From: Ciona intestinalis
Lineage: Eukaryota > Chordata > Ascidiacea > Phlebobranchia > Cionidae
Assembly (NCBI RefSeq): GCF_000224145.3
Contig: NC_020167.2
Location: 3,168,977 to 3,232,976 of the forward strand
Direction of reading: 5' to 3'
DNA length: 64,000 bases
The position numbers and the translations under genes are program-made. Positions 14,116-25,600 of this stretch are shown here, piece by piece (within the stretch, counting starts at the first letter, position 1; each line of letters starts with the position of its first letter). A model generated the notes under the pieces. That model saw only the letters and a list, made by a program, of their open reading frames with translations. It ran no database searches and was not told where the DNA came from.

Positions 14116-14307
14116 TCAGACATTGACTTCCGTTTGCAGTAAAAAGCTGTATATAACGAATAGTATGCCCAGACGATAGACCAGCAGCGGTTTCTTTTGC
14201 CGGGTGGACCCTTTGCAAATACTTTGATATTTTGCGGCTGTATAAAAGTCAATGAATATAAATAGGAGAAATGAAAAAACAACAGCACCAATGAATACAG
14301 CAAGCAT
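14116..14307 (-). CDS. possible small hydrophobic protein, uncertain
   Basis: A 63-residue single-exon frame beginning MLAVFIGAVVFSFLLFIFID, a plausible membrane helix. A basic loop (STRQKKPLLVYRLG) and a second hydrophobic run (ILFVIYSFLL) follow. No splice sites, poly(A) signal or family resemblance back it, and AT-rich DNA often gives hydrophobic frames by chance. Listed only as a candidate. Confidence 0.2.
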   Translation of the reverse strand: MLAVFIGAVVFSFLLFIFIDFYTAAKYQSICKGSTRQKKPLLVYRLGILFVIYSFLLQTEVNV

Positions 14308-14487
14308 TACATTTGAAAAAGCTTATTATCGAATCACAATCATTGCTGTACATTGCGGACCTGTGAAACTGCTGTACAAACCCCAGTTTGGGAACTGCTG
14401 GCCGAGGCAAATCGTAAATAACATAAAATGTAAAAAAAATTAAAATATTTTTTATTTTTCCATTTATTTTATTTGACGGTACGTACA

Positions 14488-14639
14488 AAAGGGTGGGGAA
14501 GGTAGTTCGTAAAGAACATTCCAATAATTAAAAAATCTTGTCTTCATGAATTCCCGCCCAGACCGTTATTAATTGTTTAAAACACGATCAGGATATTTAA
14601 ATATTATGTGCTTAGTTGTCCCGTCTTTCCCCGCCCTAC
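14488..14639 (+). mobile_element. MITE copy 5, internally deleted
   Basis: About 150 bp. The left end GGGTGGGGAAGGTAGTTCGT is followed by the family interior (AAAGAACATTCCAATAATTA, CCGTTATTAATTGTTTAAAA, CACGATCAGGATATTTAAAT) and the right end TGTCCCGTCTTTCCCCGCCCTA. About 40 bp of the left interior is missing relative to full copies. Confidence 0.8.
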
Positions 14640-14896
14640 TTATAAACGACATGTTGGCAGACACCCCGGAAGATGTACCCTTCTTATTTTCGAACTCGGC
14701 ACAAATACTCCCTTCTTATTTTCGATTTCGTGATTGTTAAACGTTTTGGTAATACAGGAAAACCTAGTTTGCTCCTTCATTAGGTTTAATTAAAAGCGAT
14801 TAAAACGCGGCACGTTTGCTTTAACCTAGCACCAATTAAAATGTTTTAGAAAAAGGCGATGATCGACCTTGGTTGTCCCACCACACCTAGCCGTGT

Positions 14897-14903
14897 TATA
14901 AAA
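14897..14903 (+). promoter_or_regulatory. TATA box of the three-finger/CCP/vWA gene
   Basis: TATAAAA sits 51 bp upstream of the ATG at 14954. A start near 14928 fits the usual 30-bp spacing and gives a short 5' UTR with no obvious splice acceptor. This suggests transcription without trans-splicing. Confidence 0.6.
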
Positions 14904-14953
14904 GCACCAGCAAGTGACTGGACTTAACAAGTGAGAAGTGTCAATCAACCGAA

Positions 14954-17900
14954 ATGAAGGTCGCTTTCGCTCTCGTAGTTCTCGTTTCAGGTTTCGTCTC
15001 TGCACAAGGTACGTTCGTATATAACATAAATTTAGTTAATCTATTCAAACTTGTATAGTAGCAAAAATCAAGCTACCGTAAATTAATCAATTGAGAGGCA
15101 AAGCATTTGATTTTTGGTTTAACATGTTTATTGTTTTTAGCTTTACAATGCTGGGTTTGTACAAACGCTAAGTCGAACGCACATTGTCTTACTGAAGGGC
15201 ACCTGCAATCCTGCCAACCGAATGAAGTAATGCAGTTTGTATTTTGTGAAGTAAAACTCTTTTAGACGCTTGCTTAGCTATTATATATATATAAGTTTTT
15301 TTTTGCGTTTAATTTTTCTGCCTAAATTAGAATCTATGACTCTGCATTGGAAAACTCTTGCTTAACATTAAACGAATCGCGGTATTTGTCTCAAATTTTG
15401 GGTTCCTTTGACGTCTAAGGTTTTCAACTTTCTTTTAAACCACTTTCATATAAAATTGCAGGAAGCTTGTCAAAACGAAGTGAGGACTGACAACTTCGGA
15501 TTGAGGATAACAAAGCGTTGCAAGCAAGCACATGCATGCGACAATAACTTTATACAGGTATGTTTAACATTACTTTTTAAACCAAGTTATAAATGAATTA
15601 AAAATATTTTTTTTATCTATAAAAACGATTCGTTAAAATGAATTTCTCGTTTTACAGAATCCAAGACCGGCTTGGTATCCGGCCCAATGCAACCCCAAAG
15701 TACGTCACACAGTTTGTAGATGCTGTTGTGACTTCAATGAGTGCAACCGACCTGCTTTATTCTGCCTTGATCGTAAGTTTTAAAAACAATGGACTCCTTA
15801 CTAGTTATTTTGCCTAAACCCAACTCGGATCGAAAATATTATTGTAGGGTGGGGTAAGATGGGACATATTTTTATTGTATTTTCTCGTGCCATTGAGTAG
15901 TAAACAAAAAAAAAACATTCAAAGAATTATAAAACCTTATCCTCACGACTCACATAGATCGTTGTTAATTGTATAAAACACGATCAGGATATTTGGATGT
16001 TGTGTGATAATGATATCCCATCTTTCCCACCCCCGCTATACTGCAAAAGAAAATTATAAAATTTAGTGCTACTAATATCTCATTTTTAGGATAACAAATA
16101 TTAGGATATTAAATGTATCTTATACCGCAGCTTTGTAATATAATCTTTACGATATACAGGCGCACCTGAATGCCCACCGATCGGCGCTCCCAGGTTCGGC
16201 CGAAGAGACTGTGTTTTCCAAAGCACATTCGTCGAAGTCGGAAGTGTGTGTTCTTTTACGTGTAACAGAGGTACGAATGCGAGAATTTTTATAACCTTTT
16301 TTTATATATACATATACTTCAATAACTCAATCAGTTCAAGTAAAACATGCCTTTTATCACACAGGTTACAGGCTACAAGGAGACGTTACAAGCACTTGTA
16401 TAGCAGATGCAAACAATGCGACTGCCGCATTCAATAACCCAGTACCAGTTTGTGTTCGTAAGTTAAACAAAACCTAATTATACAATCATATCAACAAAGA
16501 CTGACTACATAAATATAAAATGTCGACTTCACGTATATAGTAGGCTGGGGTAAGATGGGACATGTTTCCATATAATGTTTTAACGTCCCATTCGATAATA
16601 AACTGTAATATTTACAGATTTAAACGACCGTATATCCCCACGACTCTAAAAGAGCGTTATAACTTTAAACACGATTGAGAAATATTGAATAAAATATTTT
16701 TTTTTTTAAATTACGTGCTAACGGATTCCATATTTTTTTCACATTACTATATTGTACACTCATAATTAACATTAACCATTCCCGTTTATAATTGATTTTA
16801 TTATAATTCGCAGCTACCACATGTAATCCACCCCAACGGGCTCCAGGTAACGGTCGAGTGACTTGCACGAACGATAACTTGCTGGGCAGTGTGTGTACGT
16901 TTTCTTGCAGAGGAGGATATTTCTTAAGTGGCAGCCAAAGAACGACTTGCGGTAGGTTGATATTTATTTTAGTAACTTCAGATGCTTCGGTTCTAAGTTG
17001 GATAAAATTGCGTAACTGGTTGTATAGTCAAACGCGGAAATTCAGCCTGACGCTCCTGCAACGTTTTATAAAAACCACACAAAACATCTATTTAAAGAAA
17101 ATATGATCCTATATTGGTAAATTAGCACTCAATTAAATTGGTTTTCGTTTGTACTTGTCTACCGCTAATCATAAATTAAGGAAGCGCTGGTTTATTATAA
17201 CGATATCGCCGATAGATCCGCACCTATAACACAGCAATTATTAAATTCGCGACGATCCGTGTCAGTGGCGTGTCTCAATTAGCGAATAAATCCGGCCGGA
17301 TGGGCAGGTTAACGTGTTCTACTGTCTTCTCATTTAATTTGTGTCCTTGGATTTAAAATAAAGACAGCCCGTGCGTGTTTAAAAACAGGGACTTCCTTTA
17401 CACGTCTATAGTTAAATGGGATGTTTTTTCCGTTATGAGGTAATGGGCCAAATCTGTCTCAAATCTCGGATGTGCTAAACCCTTGCCCATATAAAGCAGT
17501 TGCTTTTCGAGAAAACTATTTTTGCCGATAAAGGACAGACGTGTAAACTGCGTAAACGTTTGTAATCCCATATGAGCACTTTCGATTATTTATTGCAATT
17601 ACTATAACAGTGTCGAACTTTCTATAAACTGAATGCACTTTTTATAAAAAAATACTCTTAGGAGCTGACAACAGTTGGGACAACGCCCCACCCACCTGCA
17701 TTAAGATAACATGTCGTCCACCTTACACTAATCCAACCAACGGTCGTGTTGGTTGCAGTGACAGGAACAACGAAGGCAGTATTTGCGAGTAAGTCTTATT
17801 TAAATCTTAGTATTTTACTATATTATGTTCCCATGGAGCTAACACGCATTTAGTAATATATATACTTCTTTACACTTAACTTTAAACAGTGAATAATATT

Positions 17901-20900
17901 TATACCGCAATAAGATGCATTGTAATTACTAAAATCTCGTGTTAGCCTTCGCTTGAATCTTTGAAGTGCCCATTTAATCCTCGCGCAGTCAAATAAACCG
18001 AAACTTTCACTTAAACGGTTCCAAAAAGATCCCTTTTTTACCGTAGATTTTCCTGTGATGTTGGCTACGCTATGATTGGTGCAGCAGTGTCCACGTGCAT
18101 TGATGACGCAGACAATGACGAGTTTGGAATCTGGAATTCTCCAGCACCGATTTGTCAACGTAAGTAGCAGTTTATCCCTTTGTCCTTTTGCTTCTATATA
18201 TGTAGGTACATACCATTTCTCACTTCATTTTTAACCTATAACCGCTATGAGTCTTATAATTTCCACCTCGAGTTAAACTCTGCTAAGTTTTGAATGCTCA
18301 ATATGCCCATTTGATTATTGTTTACTTATTGGGTCAGCAATAACGAAGTTTACAGTTGGAAGGATAATAATTCGACTTAGAAGGTTAATAAACGAGTTTG
18401 AATAATCCAGGCATCACGTGCATTCCACCACACACTGATCCGTTAAACGGTCGCGTCGTCTGCCTCGACATGAACTATGTTGATAGTTCTTGCTCATTTA
18501 CTTGCGATGCTGGATTTGCTTTGGTCGGTGCGGAAGTTTCAACATGCTTGGATGATTTTGATGGAAACTTGCTGGGCGCTTGGAGTTCTATTGCCCCGAC
18601 TTGCCAGCGTGAGTTTTATGCTGGTGGTTATATTTTTTATTTTATAAATATCCCGAAAGGGTATTGTGAATTATGTTATACATCCCGATTTGTTTCGCAA
18701 TTGTATGTCTACCTTTGCGACTGAATGCTGTCAGCTAATTAAAAAAATGATTGTAAATCATTTTATATCATAACCTATATATAAATGCCGATTTTTTTAG
18801 CAATTGTGTGTCTACCGCCGCACATCAATCCAGCCGACGGTGCAGTTTCTTGCACGAATTCCAATTTCATGGCGAGCCAGTGTTCTTTTAGCTGCTCTGT
18901 CGGATTCGCATTGGTCGGTCCACCAGTTTCAACTTGCAACGATGACTTTAACGGAGATACGTTAGGCGCGTGGAACAACATCGCACCCACTTGCCAACGT
19001 AAGTCATCGGCCCAACTGTGCAGTAACTTTCAGCAAAAAACTTGCTTTGCAGTAATTTTTAGAATATTTTTTTTCATGCAGCCATTACCTGTATTCCGCC
19101 ACACACCTCACCAGAGAACGGCGCAGTCGTGTGTAGTAATGCTAACTTCTACGCCAGCGAATGTGTGTTTGAATGCGACACCGACTATGTTTTAACTGGA
19201 GAATCAGCTTCAAGCTGTTTGGAAGGAGTGCCCGGAGATACTGTCGGCGCGTGGAGCTCTCTTGCGCCAACCTGTGAACGTATGTATTTTTTATAGGCAA
19301 CTAAGTGAAAATTCAGCAATTTTTAAAATGTGTTAACTTTTTTAAAATTACGTTAATGCATGGCTCTTAATTATACTTCTTGCGTTAACGTACTTTGTCC
19401 CTTCTAGGAAAGCAATGCGCAGCACCCCCAAGCCCCCCGACTAACGGCTTCAGAGTGTGCACAGACGGCAACTTTATCGGCTCCCAGTGCGAATACGGAT
19501 GTGACGCATACCACACCCGGGTTGGTCCACTTTACTCTACATGCGTAGAAGGGTCGGATGGAAACCTTGTTTTTGACAACCCCGCACCCGAGTGTCAACG
19601 TAGGTAGAAATAAACGTAAAACTAAAACGACTGTGTCGAAAATTTAAGCACAAGTCTTTTCAAAGTACGTATTAATATTCATAAAAACTTTACTAGCACG
19701 ACTGTTGCCGCATGAATAAGTGCGTTTGTATTGTTTTCACTTAGGACATCTAAAAACGCTTTTAAAGTTCTCAACATAAACAACATGCTTTCAATTAGCT
19801 TAATAACGTGTTTCGTATTCGTTTTGGCAATTTAATAATTCAGAATCCAATTGCTACAGTCTTTTCGGCGTCATTAATATTTTAACTATCACAATTTCCA
19901 GATTTTTTAAACCGCAAAATTTAATACGCTTGCTGATAGATCAAAATAACAGTGTAATCTGATGTCGTACATGCTTCACTTGCCAATTATGTTGCTGTAC
20001 ATCTCGCAATGAGTTGAGGATTAAAATCAACGTTTTCTGGCAGCTAACCAGTGTCCAGAGCAAGGGCCACTTAGACACGGTCGTATGACGTGTTCGGATG
20101 CGAACAACGCCCCATCAACATGCTTGTTTCAATGTGTGGATCCTGGTTACCAACTCTACCCAGCAGATATGACACAAAACACTTGCAGAAACGACTCACA
20201 GTGGAATTTACCGAAACCTTGTTGCGCTCGTAAGTTATAGTAGAATGGTGAAAGATATGAATATAAAAAAATGATCCCTGACTTTATTAGCTTGGTTATA
20301 ATGCGTACATCCTACTATATTCTCTTTTAAACCGTTATTTGTAACACGAGGGTACTTTTTTCTACAGTTTGCTGTTTTTTTTTTAAATTTAAATCACCGT
20401 TTATACTTCTAGGACCTTGTCCACCATTCGCTTTAATGGATGCTGTTTTCATACTTGATTCGTCGTCGTCCATTGGAACCGCAAACTGGGTCACTATGAA
20501 AACTTTCGTCCGCAACGTACTCGGGTAAGCTTAGTATTCATATAAGCAAAAACATAAGAGTATCTATAGCCTAATTTAACCCTCCTTGGTGAGCCTCCGT
20601 TTTTTTACCTGCTTGTAGTTTAGTAACCATGGCCTACTCAATATGTATTGAGTAGGCCATGTAGTAACACATAATTGTGTTTTCCAATTAGGTCATTCGT
20701 GCTGGCTCCAGACGCAGCTCGTTTCTCAGTTTTTAGATACAACCGTCATGTTGACAACACCACTCAAATTCTTCTCAACGAGTTCGAAAATGACATCGAC
20801 CTCTTTTTAAACAAGTTTGATGACATCCCATATGATGGCAGTGGTAAGCAATTCAGTTTACTTGGAAATGTGTACTCCACGAAGTCATAGCTTATAAACG

Positions 20901-21449
20901 AAATGAATGAATGTTAGAATTCGTCTTAACTGTTTAAGGTTTTGTAATGCCGGGCTTCAACAATAAATTTGAAGGAATTTTCGCAACTTTTTCTGCCTTC
21001 TTGTGACCGCTGCATACCTTTATAGGAACCTGGACAGGTCAAGCACTGAGACACGCCAAAGACACCATTCTGCTCCCGGGTAATGGAAACCGACCCGGAG
21101 TCAAAGACGTTGTCCTTATTATTACAGATGGTCGCTCCCAAGATGACGTCAGAGAAGTTTCCCAGCAACTGCGAGCACAAGGGGTTTTGGTAAGCCAGTA
21201 ACAACAACAGCTGTTCCATATGTGTTGTAAAGTTTTTGTTTACTGCTACATTCTTACCAAATGTTTTTGCTCCAGACGTACGCCCTTGGTATTGTACCTC
21301 CTATTGGGAGTTTGGACGAGACACAACTGTTAGATATTGCTGGGTCTCAAAGCAACCTTCTTATTGCTACAAGTTTCAGCACTTTGGACCAGCAGTTCTC
21401 CAATCAACTTAGCTCACAGATCTGTGGCAATCCCTGCCCGGATGAATAA
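14954..21449 (+). CDS. secreted three-finger (Ly6-like) + eight CCP + vWA protein
   Basis: Eighteen exons give 835 residues: 14954-15008, 15141-15226, 15462-15557, 15658-15772, 16160-16270, 16365-16457, 16814-16951, 17662-17788, 18047-18159, 18411-18608, 18801-18998, 19082-19279, 19408-19599, 20044-20229, 20413-20524, 20692-20843, 21026-21189, 21276-21449. A signal peptide ([17 protein letters not shown]) leads. Residues 20-115 form a Ly6/uPAR-type domain ([15 protein letters not shown] at the start, [11 protein letters not shown] at the end). Eight CCP domains fill about 118-635, several with six cysteines. A vWA domain fills about 640-835 with an intact MIDAS: DSSSS, T in GTWTG, and D in ITDGRS. 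No membrane helix or GPI signal follows; the protein ends [12 protein letters not shown] plus vWA recalls complement factor B, but there is no serine protease domain. The role is inferred only as extracellular metal-dependent binding. Confidence 0.9.
15845..16038 (+). mobile_element. MITE copy 6, near full length
   Basis: Bounded by TAGGGTGGGGTAAGATGGGACA and CCCATCTTTCCCACCCCCGCTA, 194 bp. The interior matches copies 3 and 4, with a poly-A expansion in the AAACAAAGAACATT segment. It lies in an intron of the three-finger/CCP/vWA gene between the three-finger and first CCP exons. Confidence 0.85.
16540..16741 (+). mobile_element. MITE copy 7, diverged, right end decayed
   Basis: The left end TAGGCTGGGGTAAGATGGGACA is clear. 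The interior is more diverged (ACGTCCCATTCGATAATAAA, CCCCACGACTCTAAAAGAGC, AACACGATTGAGAAATATTG). The right terminal repeat has largely been lost to an AT-rich run. It lies in an intron of the CCP/vWA gene and looks older than copy 6. Confidence 0.65.
20628..20661. repeat. perfect 15-bp inverted repeat, 4-bp loop
   Basis: CATGGCCTACTCAAT (20628-20642), loop ATGT, then its exact reverse complement (20647-20661). It lies in the intron between the first two vWA exons, 30 bp before the acceptor of the next exon. Its RNA would fold into a strong hairpin over the branch-point region. Confidence 0.85.
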
Positions 21450-22673
21450 ATGTGATTCCGCGGTGCATACAAATTTGCAAGATCAAATTTACTTTCAGAA
21501 TATATATTTCCCCCATATACGGTCCAATGTAGATAAATTGCAATGATAGAGTAGTTTTATGAATTTTAAACAAACTGCCTTACTTATATATATATATATA
21601 CATACCAATATTGTATCTAATTCTACAAAAACGTTTTCGACATTCGTGTTCTGTAATCACCCGTTTTTGTGATTTGGGTGTTTAGTTTACTTTACGCGCT
21701 ATATATGTATCTTTCGCACATTGATATCAATAAACTAACTCCGATCATATCAAAATGAACAAATAGAGCGGATAAACATATCGCATCGATCAACACCACA
21801 ATTATAAAAATACAGTATCAATTTATATCGAAAGTAGTTTGGATATTGGTTGGTACAGCACCTCGGGCATATACTGTAGCAGAAGTTTTATTGTTTCAGT
21901 CGCAAGAACTGTTCGTTTGACGCGTAAAAAAGGGGTTTCTGATGTCTTAGTTTATTTTAGTAACAGGATAGGTTACCTAAACATATGCCTATAGGTATCT
22001 ATGGTATAGCAGCAGGACTATATAAAGAAGTATAAAGACGTTCATTTGGCTCAACATTTGAACATTAATAGGAGGCTTGCGGTTGATAAGAGGCCGAGGA
22101 CTGAATTGGCCTGTTGGTTTACTGTAAGCCTACGTGGCAAGTAATTAGAACTTTTGTTCGTGATCACTTCTTAGCAGAGCTTCTTGGGATTTAAGGGCCC
22201 TAAGTTTAACTGCAGATTCTTCAAGCTACTGCAAAACAGACTTTTCGAGACAGAAGTACAAATACAAAATGTCGCTTTCCACACTCTTACGTACGATTAT
22301 TTGCAGCTTACAAGTTAAATCATAATCGAGATACTACTGCCTTGTCCCCGAAACTTGAATATATTTAAAACAACTCCTAGCGGCAAAGGCATTTCTTAAT
22401 ATTAAACACTCGGGTATGCTGGAGCTTAACTGCCGCTGGCGCCGATGCGTGAGAAAACATTGAAGTTCCTTTGATCTTAAACTTCGATTTCACATGGTGG
22501 CCTAGCTGCCGTGCCCATTAAATAACCGTTACTTACTTTACAGAACGATACACATTCTTAGTTCAAGATGCATTTTGTTGAAATATCATAACAATTCAGC
22601 AAAAATGAAGTTCCACATGCTTTGAGCTCCCTTATACAGCCTGTTTGCCCGAAAGCAGTCATGCCAAGCAGTC
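21450..22673. other. intergenic, no gene recognised
   Basis: 3' flank of the CCP/vWA gene and upstream region of ubinuclein. It includes a short (TA)n tract at about 21588-21601 and a poly(A)-signal-like AATAAA at 21729-21734 that may end the CCP/vWA transcript. No exon or known repeat was seen. Confidence 0.45.
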
Positions 22674-25600
22674 ATGGATTTATTATATGCTGAACCCCCT
22701 TCAAAGAAAACACCTAAGGAACCCAAGCCATCAGTTCGCCTTGAAGTTTCTTTATCAAGTCAAAGTGATGCAACTGTAACTGAAGTCTCTTATGCTGCCT
22801 TGCTCCAGGGAAGTGTAAAGGTCAGTTATTTAAAATTATTACATTTAACTCCCTGATGATGTTTGTGCAAATGTTTTACAAAGTGTACGTAAAATTGCAC
22901 AATTGTGGCTAGTGACTTATTTGAAAACAGATTTTTGTTCTTTTGATGTTTCGTTATTTTTTTGTTTTTAAAAATCATGTTCGCCTTGCATTTTCAAAAA
23001 AGCCTGTTCTGAAACAACTTGTAATCTTCAGTTTTGTGAAACCCAATGGCTTGCGTAAGCAATTGTTAATAGCCACTATTCTATACTCTTTGCAAATATT
23101 GTGCCAATACTAGTAAGATATCAAACGGCCTGACTATTTTTAAATTTGATTGACAATTAGTTTTATTTCAGTTCCTTAGCACTGTATTTACATGTCAAAA
23201 TAAAATATTTCCCTCAGAAAACAAAGCAAAGTGAGAAAAATGGTGTGGATTTGGACAATCCTGCAAAGAGTGATGCTGAGTCTTTAGCTCGTTACTATGA
23301 AGCAAAATATGGAGGGGGAGGAGCTGGTAGTGGGAAGAAGAGGAGGAGGGATCGGATTCAAGATCTAGCGGATGTTGGTTATGGATATGATGAAACTGAT
23401 CCATTTGTCGATGATTCAGAATGTGTGAGTTTATTTATTTTAAGTCAGTTTGTTCAAGTCATTGTACTGCATTCTTGTATTCTGTGTGTTGCTGCAGTAA
23501 ATTTTACAAACACTTTTATGCGAGCGAAGACACCTGTATTAGTCAAAAAACCAAGATAAAACGGTGAAATGTTTCAACTCTGCAATAAATCCCCGAAACC
23601 ACTGCATGCTTTACATTGGAACCTTGTTATAGTGGACGTTAACAGAATTTGTATTGGTAATACTAGTTTTATTTAACCATAAAATTTGCAAAAAGATGTG
23701 TGACCGTTTTTACCAATTCAGTACGCCATTTGTTTTTGAACTCACCCAATATTTGTCATTTTAACAGTATGATGAGATGGTCCCTTCAAGCCTCACAACC
23801 CAGTTTGGTGGATTTTATGTCAACACCGGAAAACTTGAGTTCAAGCAAGTGTCCGATGATGAAGAACTTCCTCTATCTGCTCATCTTCATAGGAAGAGGA
23901 AAACATCTTTCTTTGGATCAGGGGATAGTGGGGAAGAGGGAGATTACAAAAATGCAAATGGATTAAAATATAAGAAAATGGTATGGTAATGATATATAAA
24001 TTGTTGCTTTTTTCACTGTATTTTGTAATTTACTCTTAAATCTGATCTATGTTATATCATACATATACCTTGTATTTGTTTTTTTTTAACACAGGTTAAA
24101 AAACGCAAGTCATCACTTGATGTTGAAGATAAAAGACGAAGGAAATTATCTTTGCAAGGAAAAGATAAACTGAATAAATTGACAAAAGGGTAAAGCATTT
24201 TTTGTGCTTTTGGTATAAAATTTAAAAAAAAACAAAGGGGCCATTAATAACAACCAACTTTTTTAAAAATGTACATCACATTGCAATGTACAGAATGTTG
24301 TACAATAATTTTACATATCTTACTTTTCCAGGCCAAAGAAGAAACCAACCAAAGTACAATTACTTGTTGCAAAGGCAAAAGCTCAACACCAACAGTTCAG
24401 TTCATCAAACCAATCACAACATACCAGCTCATCTGGTGAGTTGGTCATATTAACTTCTATGTTGTGTGTAGTATTGTTGTGATATATATATTATATATAA
24501 ATGTTTCATTATTAATTGCTATAATGTTGCTAAAGTCAAATATATGAACAGTTTATATACTTTTTTTTGATATAAGCATGGGAAATAAATGTAGGTTCAG
24601 AAGCTGGTTCAAAACCTCATTATCTCAACCAAGAAAAGATACAAAATGGTGGAAATAATCTAATGGTAAGTATGGCGAGATTAACACTGCATACTACTGA
24701 ATTGTTGAATATAAGAATTTAATTGATGGGGTAATGGGCCAATCCTGGCCTAAACCTGGGACACATGGCATGCCACGCTGTGTGACTTTACCAACATAAA
24801 ATATAAGTAAGTTGTGGGGGAATGGGACATTTCTGCTCTACATCCCATGTACCTTTAGTTTTGTTCTATATGGGCGCTCACACTCATAAGTCATAATAGA
24901 GTAGGCACAACTTGGTAGCTAAGAATAGCAATAGAAGTGTGATGATTATAGCTTCTCACATAACACAATACACAGGACATGGAGCAGGACTTACTCAATT
25001 ATCTTGATACTGAGGCTCAGATCAACCAGTTTGATAAAAGCAGTTTCAATTCAGGTTTGTACTGCTGAAAATACAATCTTATAATTGTATATTTTAAATT
25101 ATTGAATTTTGCTGCAGTAATTTTTAAAAAAAACGTAATAAGTATTACAAAAAAGTATTGCCATTGAACAGTCTGTTGATTCTGGTAATTGGCTAATGAT
25201 GCATGTACCACTGGGTTTTTGTTTGTCAAGTATTTAGTAGTGAGTGTGTATTTTGTTATGACTTATGATGCAACAAGAATTGTCCAACAATATAAGTGCT
25301 ACATCATGGCCAAAATCCTGGAACATAACCCGAATAAGTTACAAACTTTTTATTTTTACTTGCTTTTCTACAGATAATTCTCGTAGTCCTGCACACCATA
25401 AACATGAATCAGAACTTCCTCATTCAATTCCCGCTCTGATAAAAGAACAAATTTCATCGCTCACCAAGGTAAACTATCTGAAGTATTTTGACTGCATGAA
25501 TTGTACAACATTATAAAAGATGCAATATTACAGGCTGCTTGTAAAATTAAGATTATTACAGGCTGCTTGTAAAATTAAGATTAAGATCTATACAAAAACA

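Larger units (their letters stand above)
13284..14896. other. intergenic between the two CCP genes
   Basis: Holds MITE copy 5 (separate entry) and the upstream region of the large CCP/vWA gene. Two weak coding-like fragments occur. One is at 13379-13432 (plus), after an acceptor TTGCAG: MDPAVLRFLAEARNRIIS then a GTTTGC donor. The other is a minus-strand 63-residue hydrophobic frame at 14116-14307 (separate entry). No further gene was supported. Confidence 0.4.

Noticed and set aside
16246-16437. 63-residue plus frame crossing a CCP exon
   Set aside because: It runs through an intron of the CCP/vWA gene in the wrong frame.
24740-24930. GTGGGGGAATGGGACATTTC and nearby words that resemble a very decayed copy of the MITE
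   Set aside because: Only one end is similar and the interior landmarks are missing, so it could not be supported as a copy.
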